From the NCBI GenBank assembly GCA_022592445.1, contig JABYQR010000016.1:124001-188000 (forward strand): a DNA stretch of 64,000 bases, given 5' to 3'. The stretch comes from Cytidiella melzeri (lineage: Eukaryota > Basidiomycota > Agaricomycetes > Polyporales > Irpicaceae). Shown here in pieces: positions 38,787 through 49,575 of this stretch. A model generated the notes under the pieces. The model was not told where the DNA came from. It saw only the letters and a list, made by a program, of their open reading frames with translations, and did no database searches. Every line of letters starts with the position of its first letter. Within the stretch, counting starts at the first letter, position 1. The translations under genes and the position numbers were made by a program.

Positions 38787-39510
38787 CTAGTTACCGCTGG
38801 TCTGGACCCGTTTGAAGACAGGTAGGGCGTAGAGCTGTGCGAGAATATCAGTCAACCAATTGCCAAAGATGGTGTTATGCAGCCGGGACCATTGCGATGG
38901 CTTACCGAATATGCAGCTAAAGACCGCCTCTGGCACCGAGTTCGACCACTAGTAGCAGGAAGCTTGGAGAACTTCTGACGTGATAAAGTGGGTTGGCTGG
39001 TAGTCTGAATGCGTGAGAGGTAGATACCGCTGGGTGTATTGTGCTCAAAATACCACCGAAATATTTTCGAAGAGTAGCCTGACGTGAGTAGCGGCGGTGG
39101 CCAAGTACAGAGCCAAAACAAAGCTGCTCCAGCCTGAGGTACCGCGAGATGTCACACTCACGTGAAGGAGTGTCACAGCGAAGTCACGGTTGCCCAGGAG
39201 CCTCATTGTTCCAACTTTCTGGGTAAATATCGGTATGGATGATATCTGAGCAGTCAAAATTATCTGAAGAACGTACGCAATGGTAAGTACAACGATATCG
39301 TAACGGCTGGTGTCAACTCCGAGTCTTGAGTGTTGGCGAAGCAGGGTACAAACGAACCAATGTAACGCTGCCAAGGAGAGGATGCCTTGTGAGTACTTGC
39401 GAGTCTGTCATTCTCAGGGAACGAATCTACAGTGACGCTCCGCTCTGTAGCAGGCAGAAGTTGGCTCATAAGTGCACTAGTAGGCCGCCTACTAGTATGA
39501 GGTGACAACT
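38787..39510 (-). other. Unidentified minus-strand candidate gene with a membrane-like segment
   Basis: Open stretches flanked by splice-like sites: MSQLLPATERSVTVDSFPEN near 39470; a hydrophobic segment DIVVLTIAYVLQIILTAQ near 39270; MRLLGNRDFAVTLLH ending at donor CAC|gtgagt; then ATLRKYFGGILSTIHPAV after acceptor acgtcag; VPEAVFSCIFG before donor gtaagc; and LYALPVFKRVQTSGN ending at TAG 38789-38787. Hydrophobicity suggests a small membrane protein. Exons cannot be joined with certainty and the family is not recognised; decay is possible. Confidence 0.3.
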
Positions 39511-39987
39511 GGACTAAGTACGTGTCAGTGGGCCTTTTGAGCTCATAGGTACTGTAACATTGCCAGCTGCTTTATATTCGATATTGACGGGAAAGTGATT
39601 GATGTGGCTTTGAATTCTCTGCTAGTCTCGATGTCCTTCCGTGTTTGATGCTCTGAGTCCGTTCCACTGTGTAATCTCGTCTGGGGCATGTAGCCTTTGA
39701 GATTGGCAGGGTTCCTTGCTGTAGATTGGCAAAACGGATATCCGATGGACCTTGGCCATCTCCTCTGTCTGGCACACAGTACAGTAAACAGTGCGGCTCA
39801 CTTGTCGGTTCGTTTTTTAAGTCATTCAGTCCGACTCCAAGCGATCCTGTGAACGTCCACATTTAGCAAGTGCCAGGAAAAGCAGCTCGAACGACCCGTT
39901 TCATTTCGACCACCACCTCCTCGTCTTGTCCGTTGTCGAAGCTTGCGACAGAAGACCCTTTACAGGAGACAGAAGGCTGTCGCCGTG
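39511..39987. other. Intergenic, zinc-finger gene 5' flank
   Basis: An open frame continues upstream of the chosen ATG but begins with GTG at 39870, so it is not used as a start. Confidence 0.5.
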
Positions 39988-42223
39988 ATGGCAGGCCCTG
40001 CGAAGCCAAAGGCTTCAGGCTCGAGGTATGTCCCCTTGTCGCAAACTTTTCAGTCATTCACCGCGGCTGTAGGGTATCGAAGGGACGAGGGAAATTCCCT
40101 CGACTTCATTTTTATTACCCGGAAATGCTAGAGGATCCAGGCCGCCAGAAGCCTCAGGCTACGAGTGGACCTAAGCGCGGCGAAGTTCTGCATTGGCCCA
40201 AGGAAATACCTAAAGGGATGACCTTCACTCAAAGAGTGAATCCTATGGACCCCGTCATTGGACCGAAGAGTGTAAAGGAAAAGCGCTTCGAATCTACCGG
40301 CTCACTCGAGATGTTTGAGTACAATTTTCAGTTGCGTCCTTCTCCTGCAGAAGATACAGATACGAAGCCCGAAAAAAATGAAGAGGATTCATCTCCGACG
40401 CAGTCGACTTTGAGTGAGGACACCTCTGACCCACCGAGCACCCCTCGAGATGAACATTTCGATCCTTCGTTTCCCCTGCCCGGCATAGTTCTTGACTCTG
40501 GCAACATGGGTTCTTGGCCCAACGATCCTTATTCTGGCGCCATGTTCCCGGCATTTCACAATTTAATGCAGTATCCCTGTCCTCAGCTCCATCCAAACCA
40601 CCAACTCGATCCTTTACCGCCGCATTTATATGAACAAAGAGGCGAGGTTTCTGCTCATGTTTCGCTCTCTGAACATCCCAATTTGCTATACCCTTTCCCG
40701 TTCTCAGATTCAAGGCACGATGACGGTACTAGCTCGACCATACACGGAGATAGTATGCAATCCTCGGCTGCCTCCTCTCGAGCTATGACTGCTTCTCCGT
40801 TTGACTCTCAAGGACTTGGAGTATCCAGCCTATCTTCCGAGGACCTTAGAGGTCAGGATATTCACGACTTGCGTCTTCGGCAGCAACTGGAAAAGGATGC
40901 CTCATCTTCGCCCAATTGTGGTCATAAAGCTCATGATGGTCCGCAAGACCCCAACGCACACGATCAGTACCTGCACGGAGAGCATCAAGATGAAGCGCAT
41001 CAGACGTGTGTCTCATACCAGGCAAATGACCCATACAAATCCCGCGAATGTCGACAAGCCGAGCATCAAGAATCACTTGCACACTATGTCAACCCTCCTC
41101 CTGCTTTGCCTACGCTTCCTCCGCTTCCTTCTATCTTTCCTGCTGGGTGGCACGGCTTCAACAACGAGGAGCGACAATACTCGATACCTGGGGACAATGA
41201 CCACCAAGTTGATCGTATGGCTATGCCAGCTGTATCGACAGCTTGCTCAGGACCACCTGTCAACGTGCTTCAGCCGCTTCAGACCTCTTATTTTGCGCCT
41301 CTTCTGCCTGATCGACCGTTTCCTAGCATGCATTTTCCTGGACCTTCTGTGCATGTTCTTGGCGATAGAGTTTTGAGGCCTCCTGTGTGGAATGCGCCAC
41401 CTCCGATAACACAGCATTTCGAACCTCGTTACGATGCTTTAGCGTATCCGCACCCGATCATGCCGGCTGCGTCCCATCTACCATTACCGCCACTCGTGCA
41501 TGGCCCTGGATATCCTCACTCGTTGAACGTAGGAAGCTATAACTTCATGCCAGGTATTCCTCCCATACCTTTTCAGCCTGAGTCACCCCGCAGCGACTGT
41601 TGGAAGGATCACTTCGACTTTCTCCAGGACGAGATTCAACACCGAAAACGCCTTCAGAAGATTCAAGACAAATTTAACAGAGCTCACAAGATCATCAAGA
41701 ACAAAACTGTCCAGCGAGCTGCATCTTTCCATCCATGTCCCCTCTGCAATCGTAGTTTTTCGCGTCGTAACTCGTTGGCGATCCACATGAAGTGGCATTA
41801 TAAGGAGCGTGAAGGTCAGTACTCTCACTGCTGTATCATGCGTGTTAGTCTAGATAACGTTCCATATTCCTAGAGGAGCAGAGTCCGGTCGGTCTCGGGA
41901 TCAACATCACAAACCCTGAAGACGAAACAAACGAAAATGTCACGCCGCGTACCGACGGAGCAGCGACGTCGTCGGGGAGTGTGCTGCCTCCTCTCGACCC
42001 TGACCACGCCCAGCCGCGAGCTGGTGTGCTGAGCATCAGCAGTCTACTCTCTGCGACACAGCCCGGCGTTGCTTCTCCGATCACGCCGTTTGCAACGCCT
42101 CCTAGTACGCCGCCCGTACGTGCTTTGGAGAGTCCGAATGGCTCCGAAGAAACGCATTCACGCTTGCAGACCGGTGTCAGCGACAGGTCGACAACATGGT
42201 CGCTTTTTGGTTCTCCCGACTAG
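39988..42223 (+). CDS. C2H2 zinc-finger protein, probable transcription factor
   Basis: Exons 39988-40025, 40073-41814, 41874-42223; 709 residues. One classical finger near the C-terminal third, CPLCNRSFSRRNSLAIHMKWH (C-x2-C-x12-H-x3-H, about residues 566-586), is preceded by a basic helix-like stretch (HRKRLQKIQDKFNRAHKIIK). The rest is long, low-complexity, Pro/His/Ser/Asp-rich and probably disordered. The N-terminus carries KGRGKFPRLHFYYPEMLEDP and VLHWPKEIPKGMTFTQRVNP, which look conserved but are not a family I can name. The start is set by a 47-nt intron that removes a frameshift between ATG 39988 and the long frame. A single finger gives weak DNA specificity alone; targets unknown. Confidence 0.75.
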
Positions 42224-43396
42224 GTTTACCATTTTAGCCTCTCCGACTGTTTGAGGAGCGATGCTGAGGATGTCTTGTTTATAGCTCTAGAACGTTTTTC
42301 CACTCTCGCTCTCTCCTGGATGAAGAGCTACGTGGACTTGGACCATCATAACTACGCAACCAAGAACTCAGCACTCGTCGATTAATTCACCGCAAAGCAT
42401 AGGATCGGACTGGCTCGCATTCGTTTTAGCCCATTGAAAGGAATTGTACATGTGCAACGACGCATCTCGAATTGTAGCTCTAACATACGCATTGTTAATT
42501 GTAATGTTTGGCTCGGATGATCCTATTACTACTACTACCTTCACGATCTAATTGATGTCATTTGGCTGATCACCGCACTGACCTCTCTGGAGGCGTAAAG
42601 CGAGGCCTGCTAGGAGAAGGCTCGCGGTCGACAAAAGGTAGTATTCAACAGATATCAAGATGGCGGTGTTCAAAGCGAAGCTTCAAGATGGTGAGACCTG
42701 TGTCTAAGATAGTCATCTACAGTCGCAGTCGCTACAGCACTGAACGAACGAAAACAACATCTAGAGATATCGACAGTAGGCATCGTAACGCAAAAAAGCG
42801 AGCAAACGGCGCGTAATTTCTAGCGCAGGGTGGGTCAGGGTGTGGATCAGGTATGAGAGCCTGGGTGGGGCGTTCAGGACCTTCGAATGTGTATTGTGAT
42901 GCGGCAGATATAATTGTATGGAGACAACGGTGGTGCAAGTTCAATGGGTAAGTTCCTGTATGGCCCGCGCACAGGGGAAACTTGAAGGCGTCCAAGCTCA
43001 GTTAGGAGATGGCGTGGACTCGATCGCGAAAGCACACCTGAGTAGAGGGAAAGACCACCATTGAGCTCGACGAGGCGACAATCATAGGTGTCGCTCAGGT
43101 TGACATCTCTGCTTGTGGTGTCTACTGATGCGACATCGTGAGCTTTGTCGCAGTTTGACAATCGTCATAGCTTGCGGACAGAAGTAGCCACAGAAGGGGG
43201 ACATAGATGGCCACAACTGATACCTGTAGCAGAAACACAATGAGTCATAGTGTAGTCACTGTAGTACGTCCCACTTACAAAATGTCATAGATTGATAACA
43301 ACGTACAAAGGTCAAATAATTAAGCAGTCAGGCGGGCGAGAGGCAGGTATCCCAATGTATTGGACCAAGCGTCACAAAACGGCACCAAGAAACATA
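42224..43396. other. Intergenic between converging genes
   Basis: Minus strand 42874-43161 is open for 95 codons (starting MSNCDKAHDVASVDTTSRDV) without recognised family. Nothing else supported. Confidence 0.45.
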
Positions 43397-44016
43397 CTAC
43401 TGCACGAGTATCCAGTGATTCTTAGCGTCTTTATCGCCATAGCGTAGTGTGCACTGTTCCAGAGAGTTAAGATAGTAGAGACACAATTTATGAGTTACTA
43501 ACCGTCGTCCCACTCGCATCCTTCTCTATACCCCAATACAGAGTCTCCATCAAATCTGGTAGACCAGCCGGGCTCAAACTACACATTCGTGACTTGTTAT
43601 GTGACTGAGATCTGAGCTGAAGTACGACGCGAGTACTCACGTAGATTTCCCATCAAAAGAATTGACAGTCCACAGCGTCGCAACCACGTTCTCCATAATC
43701 TCGGCTCCAGACACCAATGTTGTTGGGTCGACGTACGCGTAACCGCCCGTGCTGACATTTTGGACGATACACCACTGGTCAGTGCCGGTGCCATATTGGA
43801 CGGGTATGAGGTACCACTATCAAGGGGGAACCAGGACGAATCAATGTCAGCATGTATACCGTCCATTACCAGATAACAACGCACCTGTTGGAGCGTGGCA
43901 TTATCTCCGGATTCTTTGCTGTGGACTATGACTCCTGGGTTGGTATAGCCCGGTTCGCCTGTGCTCGTGGCAAATTTGGTGTTGAAGTATGTGTTGACGA
44001 GGATGTATGGGACCAT
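43397..44016 (-). CDS. Small beta-trefoil (ricin-B-like) lectin-type protein
   Basis: Four exons in transcription order: 44016-43885, 43816-43641, 43578-43503, 43453-43397; 146 residues, no signal peptide, so likely cytosolic like many mushroom lectins. Trp45 (LQQWYLIPV), Trp93 (ATLWTVNSF) and Trp141 (NHWILVQ) are exactly 48 residues apart and each sits in a Q/N-x-W-x-(I/L/V) setting, the hallmark of threefold beta-trefoil repeats such as ricin B. Strand-like YILVNTYFNTKFAT, WCIVQNVSTGGYAYV and LYWGIEKDASGT begin repeats. All junctions are GT...AG and in frame. Sugar binding is inferred; protease-inhibitor beta-trefoils of mushrooms are the alternative. Lies about 1.3 kb downstream of the sesquiterpene synthase on the same strand. 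Confidence 0.72.
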
Positions 44017-45341
44017 CGTGCTACGGGTATTACTTCACCTTTTTCAATTGCCACCTGTTGTGGTTTAAGTACGATTTTGACTAGGGAGGACCGGTGGAAT
44101 ATACGGAGCCCAGTCGACGTAGACCCTTTCCATCATGAGTCCTGGAAAGGGCTCCGCGAAAGAGCAAGCGTTCAATCAATGAATGCCTTCCTCATGCTCA
44201 TTGTGTGCAACAGTCTGAGCGCGTGACAATCACTGTATGGATACTGGGCGCATTCCGTACATCCCCCGCCACATTCCCTTCTTTCGTCGCCGCGACGACA
44301 TACCCCGCGCTCATATCCGCCCGACATCGCATTCGCTTGGGAGTGTATCTAATAACATTGTGTTCATCTCTTTGAGCCCCCTTCCCGTGCGCGCTCCCAA
44401 ACCCTGCATTTACAACACGCTGCAGCCTCACGGAACTCGCCACCATTGACACCCACCAGTCGATGCCACAAAGCTTCACCTGTGCAAAACAGGGCTACTG
44501 AGTGCTAGTGAGAACCATTGATTTCCAACATTTATAGATCGACTCGGATACTGTGTGTTTTTGCCCCTCCAACGCCAACAACGTCCCGCTTTCCAATAAT
44601 ATTCATTGACACGACCAAGCACTGCAATAATTACTACCCGAAGCCCGAAGCCACGGCGCAAGGTCCAGGAACTATCAAAGGAAAGAAATCGCGCTGCGAA
44701 CGGGGTACAAAATACTACAAGGTCCAGAGGGCACTGCGAGGTCAACCTCGCGGCCGATTCCAGGATACCACAAGTCGAGGGTCCACTGCATGAAAGCAGA
44801 CGCACGTTCGAACTTGAGATAGGATGCAGGTATAGAGTAGAGGGATCATGGGTCGGATGCAGGATGAGATGTGCTAATAGTCATACCGGAGTAGAGGACA
44901 TAGGAAGAGTTGAGAGACTGAAATAGTTCAATAGTAATGTGCCAGTAATGAAAGAGATAATGAGAGATGAAGGGGAAAATTAGAGAGTTCTATAGTAAAG
45001 ACCGTGATTGTAGCAAGATAGTGTGAGAGAAAGACGAAAAGTGTACGGCAGGCATGGGAACGACGGTAACGCGGAGCATGGGGACGTCGAGGACGAGGAT
45101 ATGCGATACAATATGTGATAGTGCGTGCTTGCCAGCGACAGATACCGGATACAGTGTATGGGCCAGATGGATGGCCAATGAGTCAACATGAGACGCTCAG
45201 CGGTCATGAAATCGCCTTGGTTCGCTATCACGTCGGTATCGTCAGTTTCCACATGAGCATATCAAGAGCAATGAGGCCGCAACGCACCTTTTTTGAGGGA
45301 TTGAGACAGCAAGGTTCTTATTACTACCGGGTCCGCGCGGA
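44017..45341. other. Intergenic between lectin-like gene and terpene synthase
   Basis: 1.3 kb; no P450, oxidase or transporter frame seen that would extend a terpene cluster. Confidence 0.5.
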
Positions 45342-46648
45342 TTAGGACCGACGAGGCAGAAGAGTGACAGTCCTCGTCTTCTTCACCTCTAGACCACTCT
45401 TGCCAAAGTATCGCTCGGACTCGAATGACCAGTGGAGACTGCCGACAATCCAATCCGCGAGGCCATCGACATAGACATCGACCTGTCTGTCAATTTCCGG
45501 TCCCCACGAAGGGAGACTTGCACGTTCCGCGACAAAACGGTCGATAGACTGTTGACACAGTTCACCAACAAAGTCCACCGCGTCCTGAAGACACAACCCT
45601 TCTTGCTTCATGACCACGACGATCATGTTGTGAGTATCGCCTGCAAGACACCACGTTTATCGTACGATGTCAATAGAACGGCGCACGATAAAGTCAATGA
45701 ATGTATCATTAGCCCAAATGGAGTAGAGCAACGTACCCTTCGACTGTTCCACGTTGTAGGAAAATATGTCCTGGAGGCAAACAGCACGCAATCAGCTGGT
45801 GGGTCGTGAGAAAAAACGTGCAAGAACCCACATTCGACCATGTCACAAGATCGTTAGCTGCTTCGCCCAGGTTGCGGATGATAGGGTGGTCCATCACCTC
45901 GTCGGGGATGTGCAGATTGTAGGCGTACTCGATCAGGGCCCAGCAAGGCTTACAGCCGCTGGAACAGAGCGATCAATGATCTATCAGACGACAGCTGCGT
46001 AGTATATGGCTTACCTAGTATCACGGCGCAGAGAAATGTAGGATTCGAGATCAGGTACAACACCTGCCTCACGGTCAACAGCTTGCTGTGTGACCGCCTG
46101 GAAAAAGAAATCCATGGTTTCCCGGAAACGCTGCTGAGCTCCTGGAGACGCGGTGACAATCGTCCGTCTCCAGAAACTATCAGGAGGTGAGAGATCAGAT
46201 CTGTGGAACTCTGGCAATGCGTCTACACGTACTCCTTTGCCATTCTACCGACGCGAGTGGCAGGCTTGTGCTTCTCGGGCTGCCAGAGGGTGTTCATGAT
46301 ATCCACACCGGTGTAGGACGTTCCGCGATTGTTCATGTCATCTGAGATGTTGTCCATGTGGAAAAGCCAGTTCATAAAGTCGCAGCAGACGCGAAGCTGG
46401 GGGTAGGCCGCGTTCGGATAGCACATCGAGGTGAGCAAGCCCGCCTTCAATCCGTGAAAGGCATTCCTCTTCTTCTCGGAAAGGTTCCCCCCGCGAAAGA
46501 GCCACTGTTTGCACTCGACGGTGGCTTGCTTTCTGTGACGGTTATTCCGGAGCGGGAAGTCGCAGTGAGATACGAGGTCAGGAATGAGGATCTTGGAGGG
46601 AGGTGAGCGGGGGGCGGAGGGACCAGCGGCGAGGAGATCTTGCTGCAT
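45342..46648 (-). CDS. Sesquiterpene synthase (class I terpene cyclase)
   Basis: Cyclises farnesyl diphosphate with Mg2+; cytosolic. Five exons in transcription order: 46648-46233, 46176-46015, 45958-45832, 45770-45737, 45640-45342; 345 residues, typical of Agaricomycete enzymes. The Asp-rich metal motif is DNISDD at 99-104 (FMNWLFHMDNISDDM). The NSE triad NDIFSYNVE has N235, S239, E243 and is cut by an intron after N235; it is followed by QSKGDTHN. The C-terminal diphosphate-sensing RY lies in SERYFGKSG. The phrase SWGPEIDRQVDVYVDGLADW is characteristic of Agaricomycete protoilludene-type synthases. The exon 1/2 junction (KD-FWRR) is set by frame and family. An in-frame ATG at 46693 would add 15 residues. 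Product cannot be predicted with certainty. No partner P450 in the window. Confidence 0.92.
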
Positions 46649-46766
46649 TGTACTTGTGGAAAAAGAAAATACAAAGACGAGATGTGGGGACAAAGCGAGG
46701 AGGAGGAAAGAGTGAGCCCAAGGGTCCTGAGGGTTGGAGGGGAGGGAGGGTGCGCAGCTGGGTGGT

Positions 46767-46775
46767 TATATATGT
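46767..46775 (-). promoter_or_regulatory. TATA box of the terpene synthase
   Basis: On the minus strand ATATATAAC lies about 120 bp upstream of the ATG at 46648. Confidence 0.5.
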
Positions 46776-48737
46776 GTGACGGGAGGGGACGACATTCCCA
46801 CGTAAGCGTCGCATATGTTGAGCAGGAAGGGTTGGAAAAAGAGAAATGTCGGTGCGTCTGTCGGTGCCGGGACGGGGGATGAGCCAATGATGAGAACTGG
46901 ACCGCCACGAGATGAACTGTGGCCATCTCAGGGTGGGCGGTGCGTTTGTTGGCGACCAAGATAAACTCCTCGATCGATCCGGATTCGCTCTTTCTCAGTA
47001 TGTTTCTGTGACACCGAACCAGTCGTCGCCGCCAAACACCTCGCCTGTAGCTCACCCTGATGCCACGGTTGTCGAGATGTGACGACAACATCGTCCGTCG
47101 CGCCCGGAGCACAGTTCTGCAGTGCGCTTTGTCAGAGCCTGCAGTGAGAATGTTCAGTGTGTTTTCACCAAGCCTGTGCATGCGCAATGCGTACACGTCG
47201 AGTAAGTGTTCAGTCGTGGTACAGCACCGCCTCGAACCTTGAACATATACCCCCGATTTGGAAACTCCTGTTGATCCATGTTTCCCTTCCCCTTCCCACG
47301 CTCTGACTCGACGCTGCTATTGTTGTCCCTCAGGCTGTTAGAAAACCCCTGGCATCCCACTTGGAAGTAATATCAGCGTCGGCCTCGTGCAGCGTCACTC
47401 TCCGCCCTCGAAAAAGCCAAACGATAGACGGCGACGGCAACAAATCTCTACGCCTTCCGAGCCACGTTTAAGCATGGCTGCCGACGATGCGATCTCACTT
47501 TCTTGATCGTGCGCCTCGCTCATCTCGCTGGATGGGTACGATGCCATTAAGTAATGCTACACATTTTTCTCGGTAATAATGGAACACGAGGTCGACCCTT
47601 TCAATGCGTCGCGAGCGGCATTTTCTACTACGGCGCACGCGCTGCCCTCGGACGGACGGATGCCACTCTTCGGAGCTCAAACAGAAGCAAAAGAAAAATA
47701 AATTGCTGACCCGGGGCGCATCTGCGATAAAACCGGTGTGGAGCAGACTGAAAGGTGCTTCACTGTTCTGACGATTACCCCATAGGGATGTAAGTAAGAA
47801 TGTTTGAAGATACCTAGCAGTCATGCCTGTCTCGACTTGTAACTTTACTCGGCATGTCAAAGTTGAACGACGCGGGAGTTGCTTGCCTAAAACAATGACA
47901 ACATGATAGATACTACCAAGGATACTCATGTTCAAACTTTGAAACGTCGAAATTGGTCGCCATTGTCACGCACTATCATCAGGCAGCGCTGCGCCATTAC
48001 AACATCATGCGGGAGCAGCGGCTCACTCCGCGGGGGCGCCGTCAATATCCCGACTATCCGTCAGCGAGCTTGATGGCGAAACGCTGGCCAAACAAAAACG
48101 GTGATCAGCCCTTAACGTACTGCACACGATTGATGCGGACATTAACGTATACGCTCTCACGCGTCGCTGCGCATACTATTGTCGTAGCGGACTTGACCTG
48201 CTTCAGGCTTGTGTTGCATCGTGCCCACGAGCCTGCCACGGCAGGGACGTCAGAGAGCTAATTGATGACTATGGAGCCACTGAGCGAGCCTGAGCCACGT
48301 TATTTTTCGTATGTCTTACTGCTGCAATATGCCGAATGTTTTTTCCTGCAACAATGAATGTTGTCTGCAATTCCGGGCACCATTACCAACGCCCATTGGC
48401 TGACAACGAAACAACCCTGGCCATGGCTGACATCCTATGTAACATTGCAATCACAAATGAGCAAATGGCAAGGGAAAACGTCAGGGAAAGGCGAAAAGAG
48501 GACACACACACGGCGTAACAGGATCCGCATCGGCATCTCCCAGTAAGGCACAGACCAGTCACACAATCATTCCATTCAAGACATGCATCGACAGCAATGC
48601 AAAGGCAATGACCGAAGCCTCCCATGCACAGCGCCAAAACTGAAACAACGCGGCGTTTCCCATTGTGCCTCGTATCGGTGCTCAGGCGGCAGCATCGCCG
48701 TTGACCTGGAAATGTAAAGGCAGTCCGTCGTGTGTAC
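46776..48737. other. Long intergenic region
   Basis: No supported gene. The minus frame 47495-47935 (146 codons) and the plus frame 47953-48261 are compositionally odd and unlike any family. Confidence 0.45.
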
Positions 48738-49260
48738 TCAGCACACGCGTAACAGGATTACAGAAGTTCGCACACTGCACTCGTGAACTTGCGTACCGTA
48801 CTCACCTGCCGGGTTTTTCTCCAAGCCGACCAAGTGATCTGCAAACCCTGTCCATCCAACCAGTGTTGAAAGCACAATGTGCACAAGGTCAGTGGTGTTG
48901 AACAACGTCCACTGCCCCGCTGAAGATTGATCGGCATGCCTCGTACCGGGTTGAAGCACGGCACCCATAGATCCTCTATTGTGTTCGGTGGCGTCAATCT
49001 TTCCTAGTAATGTAGAAGAACAAGGATTACACGACACCGATGGAGAACTTCTGCGCTCGTTCCTGGGCATCTATGGTAAACTGGCCGTTCCCGCACTGCC
49101 GCGCATCTGGGAGGACATCAGTATCAAACCGACCTGGGTTGCGACTTTTCGGCCGACGGATGCGTGTCGTGAGGTGGGATGTCGCCATGGATGCTGCGGT
49201 ATGATGTGTGAGCCAAACCTGTGTCCCGTACATCAAGGACGAGTAGGAACTTTGCACTGG
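48738..49260 (-). other. Exon-like open stretches, unidentified minus-strand gene or remnant
   Basis: A stretch at 49003-48947 (ERLTPPNTIEDLWVPCFNP) is bounded by acceptor ttactag and donor gtacga. It reads in frame with a stretch at 48911-48806 (WTLFNTTDLVHIVLSTLVGW, then FADHLVGLEKNPA), bounded by acceptor gggcag and donor gtgagt. Both look protein-like, but the implied introns are only 29-35 nt, shorter than any accepted intron in this window, and no start or end can be set. A decayed gene is possible. Family not recognised. Confidence 0.25.
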
Positions 49261-49575
49261 CGTGTCTAGAAGCGGCGAGTTCCAGGTTGCGGTAGCGTAC
49301 CTAGCGCGATATCAGTATGTATGAAACGTACCGCAGATCCATGTCGGTACACAGCAGCTCCGCATTGCTTAACAATCAACAGAGAAGGCACCACCAAGAG
49401 TGCGTGAGTGGTCCTAGGTCAAATCACCCACGTGCAAGACGTTCCCAGGCACCGGCAGATGGTGCAAAGAGGACAAGGATGCCACAAGCGCCTGCGCGCA
49501 AAGCGTAGGAATCGTGAATTTTTCCAGCCATACAACAACAATCGATGACATTCAAAAAAAGCTATAGGATGGCGT

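Noticed and set aside
39870..41873. 667-codon frame beginning upstream of the zinc-finger ATG
   Set aside because: Begins with GTG and reads through a clear 47-nt intron (gtatgt...ctgtag); the true start is taken as ATG 39988.
42874..43161. 95-codon minus frame
   Set aside because: No recognised domain after checking for small Cys-rich or cyanovirin-like folds; left as intergenic.
47495..47935. 146-codon minus frame
   Set aside because: No family, odd composition, no neighbouring exons.
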